From positions 1 through 20,884 of the forward strand of contig NZ_LGED01000006.1 of assembly GCF_001280085.1 (NCBI RefSeq): 20,884 nucleotides of DNA, in the 5' to 3' direction. Made by a program: the position numbers and the translations under genes. This DNA comes from Saccharothrix sp. NRRL B-16348 (GTDB taxonomy: Bacteria; Actinomycetota; Actinomycetes; Mycobacteriales; Pseudonocardiaceae). Each line of letters starts with the position of its first letter. The first letter of the stretch is position 1. Positions 18,601 to 20,884 of the stretch are shown piece after piece. Below the pieces are notes generated by a model. That model was not told where the DNA came from and made no database searches. It was given only the letters and a program-made list of their open reading frames with translations.

Positions 18601-19315
18601 CACGTCAAGTCCCGACCACTTGGTCGCCGGCACCTCCGACGGCAAGATCACATTGTGGACCATCGAAGATGGGAACAAGCTGGTCGAGAAAAGGACTCTC
18701 GAGCAGCACGCTGGAAGTGTCACCAGGGTTGCGTTGGCGCGAAATGCAGACGGTCGCGAACTGCTCGCTGCCGTGGGAAACGGTGTCTTCACGCTCTGGG
18801 ATATCACCGATCTCGGCAACCCCTTCCGACTTGCCGCATTGACGCGGAACACCAGCGATCTGTGGGGAGTCCACTTCTCGCCGGACGGGTCACTTCTGGC
18901 AATCGGCGGCGGCGACGGGAGGCTTTGGCTGTGGGACGTCCGCAATCCGGAGGAACCCGCCGTCCTAGGCGGCGCACTCATCCACCCGGCGGGAATCTCC
19001 GCGATCGCGTTTAATCCGTCAGGTACGCACCTCGCGGCAAGTACCAGCGGGCCGATTGTGCTCTGGGACGTGAAGAATCCACATGCTCCCGCGCGGATGG
19101 CGGACTTGACCGGGCACAACGGCCACATCAATGTGGTTGACTTCGCATCGGACGGCCACACCTTGATCAGCAGCGGCCGTGATCGAGCCATCCGCACGTG
19201 GGAAACAGACCCAGATACCGTTGCTGCGCGGATCTGTGCAACTGTGCCCAGCCATTTGACTGAGACGACTTGGCCGACATACTTTCCGACGTCACCCTAC
19301 CGAGAACACTGCTGA
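15611..19315 (+). CDS. nSTAND1 NTPase with N-terminal amyloid-like motif, TM segment and 14 WD40 repeats
   Basis: A 1,234-residue STAND-class sensor. Residues 21-44 hold the amyloid-like motif (VVQVGGDQ). The nSTAND1 NTPase begins at CPYPGLSAFGPEHARWFFGR, with Walker A APSGAGKS (107-114, Lys113) and Walker B HVLVVVDQFEELF (Asp195), followed by the helical/winged region GGYRATGGIEGAVARSADRV. A hydrophobic span preceded by RRLR (LVIVLSIAILTALGSGVGAY, about 505-528) is a probable membrane helix. From about residue 575 to the end there are 14 blades ending in LWD-x-x-(D/N)P-like strands, enough for two seven-bladed propellers. STAND proteins oligomerise on ligand binding and recruit a partner. 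The start is GTG 15611, behind GGCGGGCG and inside the preceding gene; ATG 15626 is the alternative and also keeps the motif. TTA codons lie at 17015-17017 and 18515-18517. From about 17140 the DNA is visibly richer in A/T than the NTPase part. Confidence 0.93.
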   Translation: MTSTSMKPGDETTKQAGRKSVHLQATASEHAQVVQVGGDQHNYYGSGVRGARRADSGSTDGECPYPGLSAFGPEHARWFFGRDALIAELVESLDHRQRSGGIQMVVAPSGAGKSSLLRAGLLPRLEKSALPGSSAWPRLLFTPTSDPLTALAEQVVPLVGDHPGVTAAELAADPARCVDAVTRASGDGHVLVVVDQFEELFTLCPDENRRRTFTEVLDRLARGTPSALVVLGVRADFYAACANDHVLRGALRDSPLVIGPLSEDELREAVLYPAQDVGLTVEPGLAELLLHDLGASGSAAGYDVGRLPLLAHALRTTWQQREGKALTVGGYRATGGIEGAVARSADRVYTSLDTTGRHLCRLMFPRLVRIGEGTEDTRRRLARAELLEAGGGPGEASAVLAAFTAARLLVQREDTVEITHEALVRAWPALRRWIEEDRAGLLVHQRLGEAAATWERENRDPGALYRGKLLADANVVADDPTRPLTALEREFVAVSGRAQQRNMRRLRSLVIVLSIAILTALGSGVGAYLAASTAFKLRDLDNVRGAIRHATDAMPGNSALASHLSVAAFRIHPNSETLSGLLSNAAAPVSTRVDHTDDVKGTSIGHEGQTLAVIGTDGVVTLWDISDPNRPRDPVRLTDHDSAAWSVSFNRTLMATGSLDGTVALWSAANRKAVTLAHVIRHHSREIKSVALSMDGRFLAVGSRDHTTTLWDVRNPQNPILLHSIRQSSDGANVAFSHDSKLVVTAGLDGTATLWETIPGDKPVKRGVVTMGDRPITSVTFSPHRRTLAVGTKSEFILWTVDEPAAPVPIGSGSDGTQEVSSIAFSSDRIHLATSNNDSSIRLWDITDPASPNLVSLQKAHSAPVNSVAISADTTLIAGADDETITLWDLTTVGPSHSGWGLFLRPSHNGTLLAVGGSDGILKLWDSTNPRRLKPLSTVKASDEMIGAIAFSQDDLTMVTSGHGGLLKLWNIVDPKAPVLLDTALATSDREVGSISFTSSPDHLVAGTSDGKITLWTIEDGNKLVEKRTLEQHAGSVTRVALARNADGRELLAAVGNGVFTLWDITDLGNPFRLAALTRNTSDLWGVHFSPDGSLLAIGGGDGRLWLWDVRNPEEPAVLGGALIHPAGISAIAFNPSGTHLAASTSGPIVLWDVKNPHAPARMADLTGHNGHINVVDFASDGHTLISSGRDRAIRTWETDPDTVAARICATVPSHLTETTWPTYFPTSPYREHC
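15671..15742 (+). other. Amyloid-like motif, N-terminus of the STAND NTPase
   Basis: Codes for residues 21-44 of the NTPase. It shares with the small protein's C-terminus the initial Val, Ala-Thr-Ala, an acidic residue at the same place, two aliphatic/aromatic residues before Gln35, and the Gly-Gly-Asp-Gln block (37-40), in register and without gaps. Confidence 0.6.
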
Positions 19316-19337
19316 CATGCACGCGTCCACGGCCGGT

Positions 19338-20410
19338 CCATACTGCATTGCGGCGTTGCAGTCCTTCAGGCACGGTGGGGTCGGGGAAGCGGTGCGCCAG
19401 CCAGGTGACGATCTGCTCGACGTCGAGAGGTTGGATCACGACTACCGTGGCATCCTGCAGCGCTACCGGCTCGGGCACCGGTACCTGTGCCGCCGCCGGC
19501 GGTGTGTCCGGTAGGTCGGGATGGAGGAGCCGGTGGTAGTGGGTGGAGCGGCAGGTGAGCACGACAGGACCGGGTAGCGGTCCGTCAGGGTGGTTGAGCC
19601 CGTGCAGGACCTGCCGGGCACGGTGAGGCGGAGTGTGGTCGGGATCCATCTCGTCCAGGCCGTCGAGCACCGGCAGCACCCGGCCGTCGGCGACCAGCGC
19701 GGCGGCCACCGCGGGCCTGACCCCGTGGACACGGGTCAGGTGCGCGGCGACCCACCCGTCGAGGCCGGCCCGCACAGCGGCCGGGGAATGCGGGCCGGCG
19801 GGCGGGGGGGGAACGACGACAGGCTCAACCGCACCGGCACCCGGACCTGCGCCACCGGATCCCGGTCCAGGGCATCGCGGGCGACCACGGCCAGATCGGT
19901 CAGCAGCCGCAACGCCAGCACGGTCTTGCCGGCCCCGGGCTCGCCGAGCACGACCAGGCGCTCCATCTCCAGACACCGGTAGTAGTCCACGACGTTGTCC
20001 AGAGCGCCGTTCCGTGCGCCACCGTCGGTGCGCCAGCGCAGCAACGCCGCCTCGGGCTGCGCAAACCCGACGTTCGCCGGACGCACCCGCCCCGTATCGC
20101 CCAACAGTCGGGCCAGGGTGGCGGCCTCGGCGGTGGACACCGCGCGCAGCAACTCTCGCGCCGCCGTGGCCAGCACCGCCGGGTCGTCGGCCCGCGGCAT
20201 CGACCGCACCGCCGCGGCCGCCGACACCAGCCCGAGCACCATGCTCGCCACCGCCACCGGCAAAGCCAGTACGTTGGCGATCCCCGCCCCGTCCCCGCCG
20301 TCGGTCCGGCCCAGCAGCCACCACATCACACCAGCCGAACCGGCCACCAGCAGCACACCGGCGATCCCGCTCCAAACCCATGCACGCGACGACCACACCC
20401 GGGACTTCAC
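19338..20410 (-). pseudogene. NACHT-type NTPase with two TM helices, frameshifted and truncated
   Basis: Read leftwards from GTG 20410 (VKSRVWSSRAW), the product has two hydrophobic helices (about 12-33 and 43-67), then a NACHT domain with Walker A GEPGAGKT (156-163). At residue ~199 the frame breaks in an 8-G run (19804-19811; C's in the coding strand). The homologous reading continues in another frame: AAHLTRVHGVRPAVAAALVA, Walker B VLPVLDGLDEMD, the sensor-like VVLTCRSTHYHRL, and VTWLAHRFPDPTVPEGLQ. It stops being meaningful at about 19338, 23 bases from the convergent WD40 gene's stop, where the rest of the domain and any C-terminal sensor are missing. NACHT STAND proteins act in bacterial antiphage defence. 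Even if the frameshift were a sequencing error or a phase-variable tract, the 3' truncation leaves it without its C-terminal part. Confidence 0.8.
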
Positions 20411-20620
20411 CCGACAATCCTGACTTACCCGAAAAATACGGACTGCCCCATGACGGCGTGCCACATACCGGACACGCAGCCGTGCGCGTCCCGCAGGGGC
20501 CGGAATACGTACGGACATCGCTCCGAACGCCGACCCGCAGCACCGCAAGTCCCGCAGGGTGCGAAGGCGGTCAGCTGCCGAGCAGTGCTTGCGCGTACAG
20601 GTCACGCGCTACCACAGCCA

Positions 20621-20710
20621 GCCCCCCGGCCGAGCAGCGACACCCGACTCGACATCCACCGACGCCAACGACTGGGCGGCATCCTCAAGCAGTACCACCA
20701 CGTCGCCTGA
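20621..20710 (+). pseudogene. C-terminal tail of a DDE transposase
   Basis: The frame ending at TGA 20708-20710 reads PPRPSSDTRLDIHRRQRLGG and then ILKQYHHVA. This matches the typical C-terminal ending of integrase-core transposases and parallels the ending of copy B (RRRPVLGGLINEHEPTAA) in spacing and in the R-x-x-LGG-(I/L)-x-x-(Y/E) pattern. Nothing upstream in this frame resembles a catalytic domain, so only the tail remains. Confidence 0.45.
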
Positions 20711-20820
20711 CCTGCACGGACGACATTTTCGGCAAGCACACCGCCGACCGCGATGGTCGCGCACCCGACCCTCATTCCGGCCCGGACAGCGGATGTATCC
20801 GTCGCCGAGGAGGACGAGGG

Positions 20821-20846
20821 TCATGCCCGCCGACCGGCGGGCATGA
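20821..20846. repeat. Perfect 11-bp inverted repeat with 4-base loop
   Basis: TCATGCCCGCC and GGCGGGCATGA are perfect complements separated by GACC. No T run follows on either strand, so a classical intrinsic terminator is not obvious, although actinobacterial terminators often lack one. It may instead be an operator or an IS end. Confidence 0.6.
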
Positions 20847-20884
20847 CGACACGCACCACCGTGTCGTTGTCGTCGGGCCACCGT

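Larger units (their letters stand above)
20411..20884. other. Gene-poor right edge with IS remnant and palindrome
   Basis: About 470 bases upstream of the NACHT pseudogene. The only items I can support are a transposase tail (about 20621-20710) and a palindrome at 20821-20846. The open frames here are short, overlap on both strands and show no recognisable domain. An ATG at 20843 begins a frame that runs off the window (MTTRTTVSLSSGHR), too short to judge. Confidence 0.5.

Noticed and set aside
20843..20884. Possible start of a new rightward gene at ATG 20843
   Set aside because: Only 14 codons are visible and the ATG lies inside the palindrome; nothing supports coding.

Overview
The window reads as an accessory conflict/defence island of a very GC-rich actinomycete. 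The codon usage, the DNRLRE-type Rhs protein with a HINT domain, the tachylectin-like secreted propeller and the nSTAND/WD40 and NACHT ATPases fit a Pseudonocardiales- or Streptomycetales-like genome; this placement is inference from gene style, not a database result.

Left edge (1-2139): the first ~70 codons of a leftward gene resembling the JetD/TIGR02679 subunit of Wadjet-type anti-plasmid systems run off the window. Next to it is insertion-sequence debris: a DDE transposase broken by at least four frameshifts, a stray LamG (concanavalin A-like) domain fragment, and the 3' end of a second, diverged copy of the same transposase.

Middle (2194-12794, leftward): a giant secreted Rhs/YD-repeat polymorphic toxin (about 3,220 residues) with an N-terminal hydrophobic signal segment, a DNRLRE-like domain, an Rhs shell interrupted by a LamG domain, an Ala-rich linker, a HINT autoprotease domain and a ~108-residue C-terminal toxin resembling Ntox21. 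Its stop codon overlaps the start of a 311-codon gene, the presumed immunity protein. A ~495-bp divergent spacer separates it from a rightward secreted tachylectin-like lectin (13290-15212).

Right part (15280-19315, rightward): the most interesting system. A 119-residue protein overlaps a 1,234-residue nSTAND1 NTPase with a transmembrane segment and 14 WD40 repeats. The C-terminus of the small protein and the N-terminus of the NTPase carry matching ~24-residue motifs centred on Q-x-G-G-D-Q. That is the layout expected of bacterial amyloid-signalling pairs: NLR-like sensor, prion-like motif, partner carrying the same motif.

Right edge (19338-20884): a leftward NACHT NTPase pseudogene, frameshifted at an 8-G run and cut off next to the end of the WD40 gene, then the tail of another transposase and a strong palindrome. 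Several intact genes contain TTA leucine codons, rare in such genomes, which hints at bldA-type developmental control. Together the window looks like a mosaic built by repeated insertion, with a toxin/immunity locus and a putative amyloid-signalling STAND locus as its intact cores.
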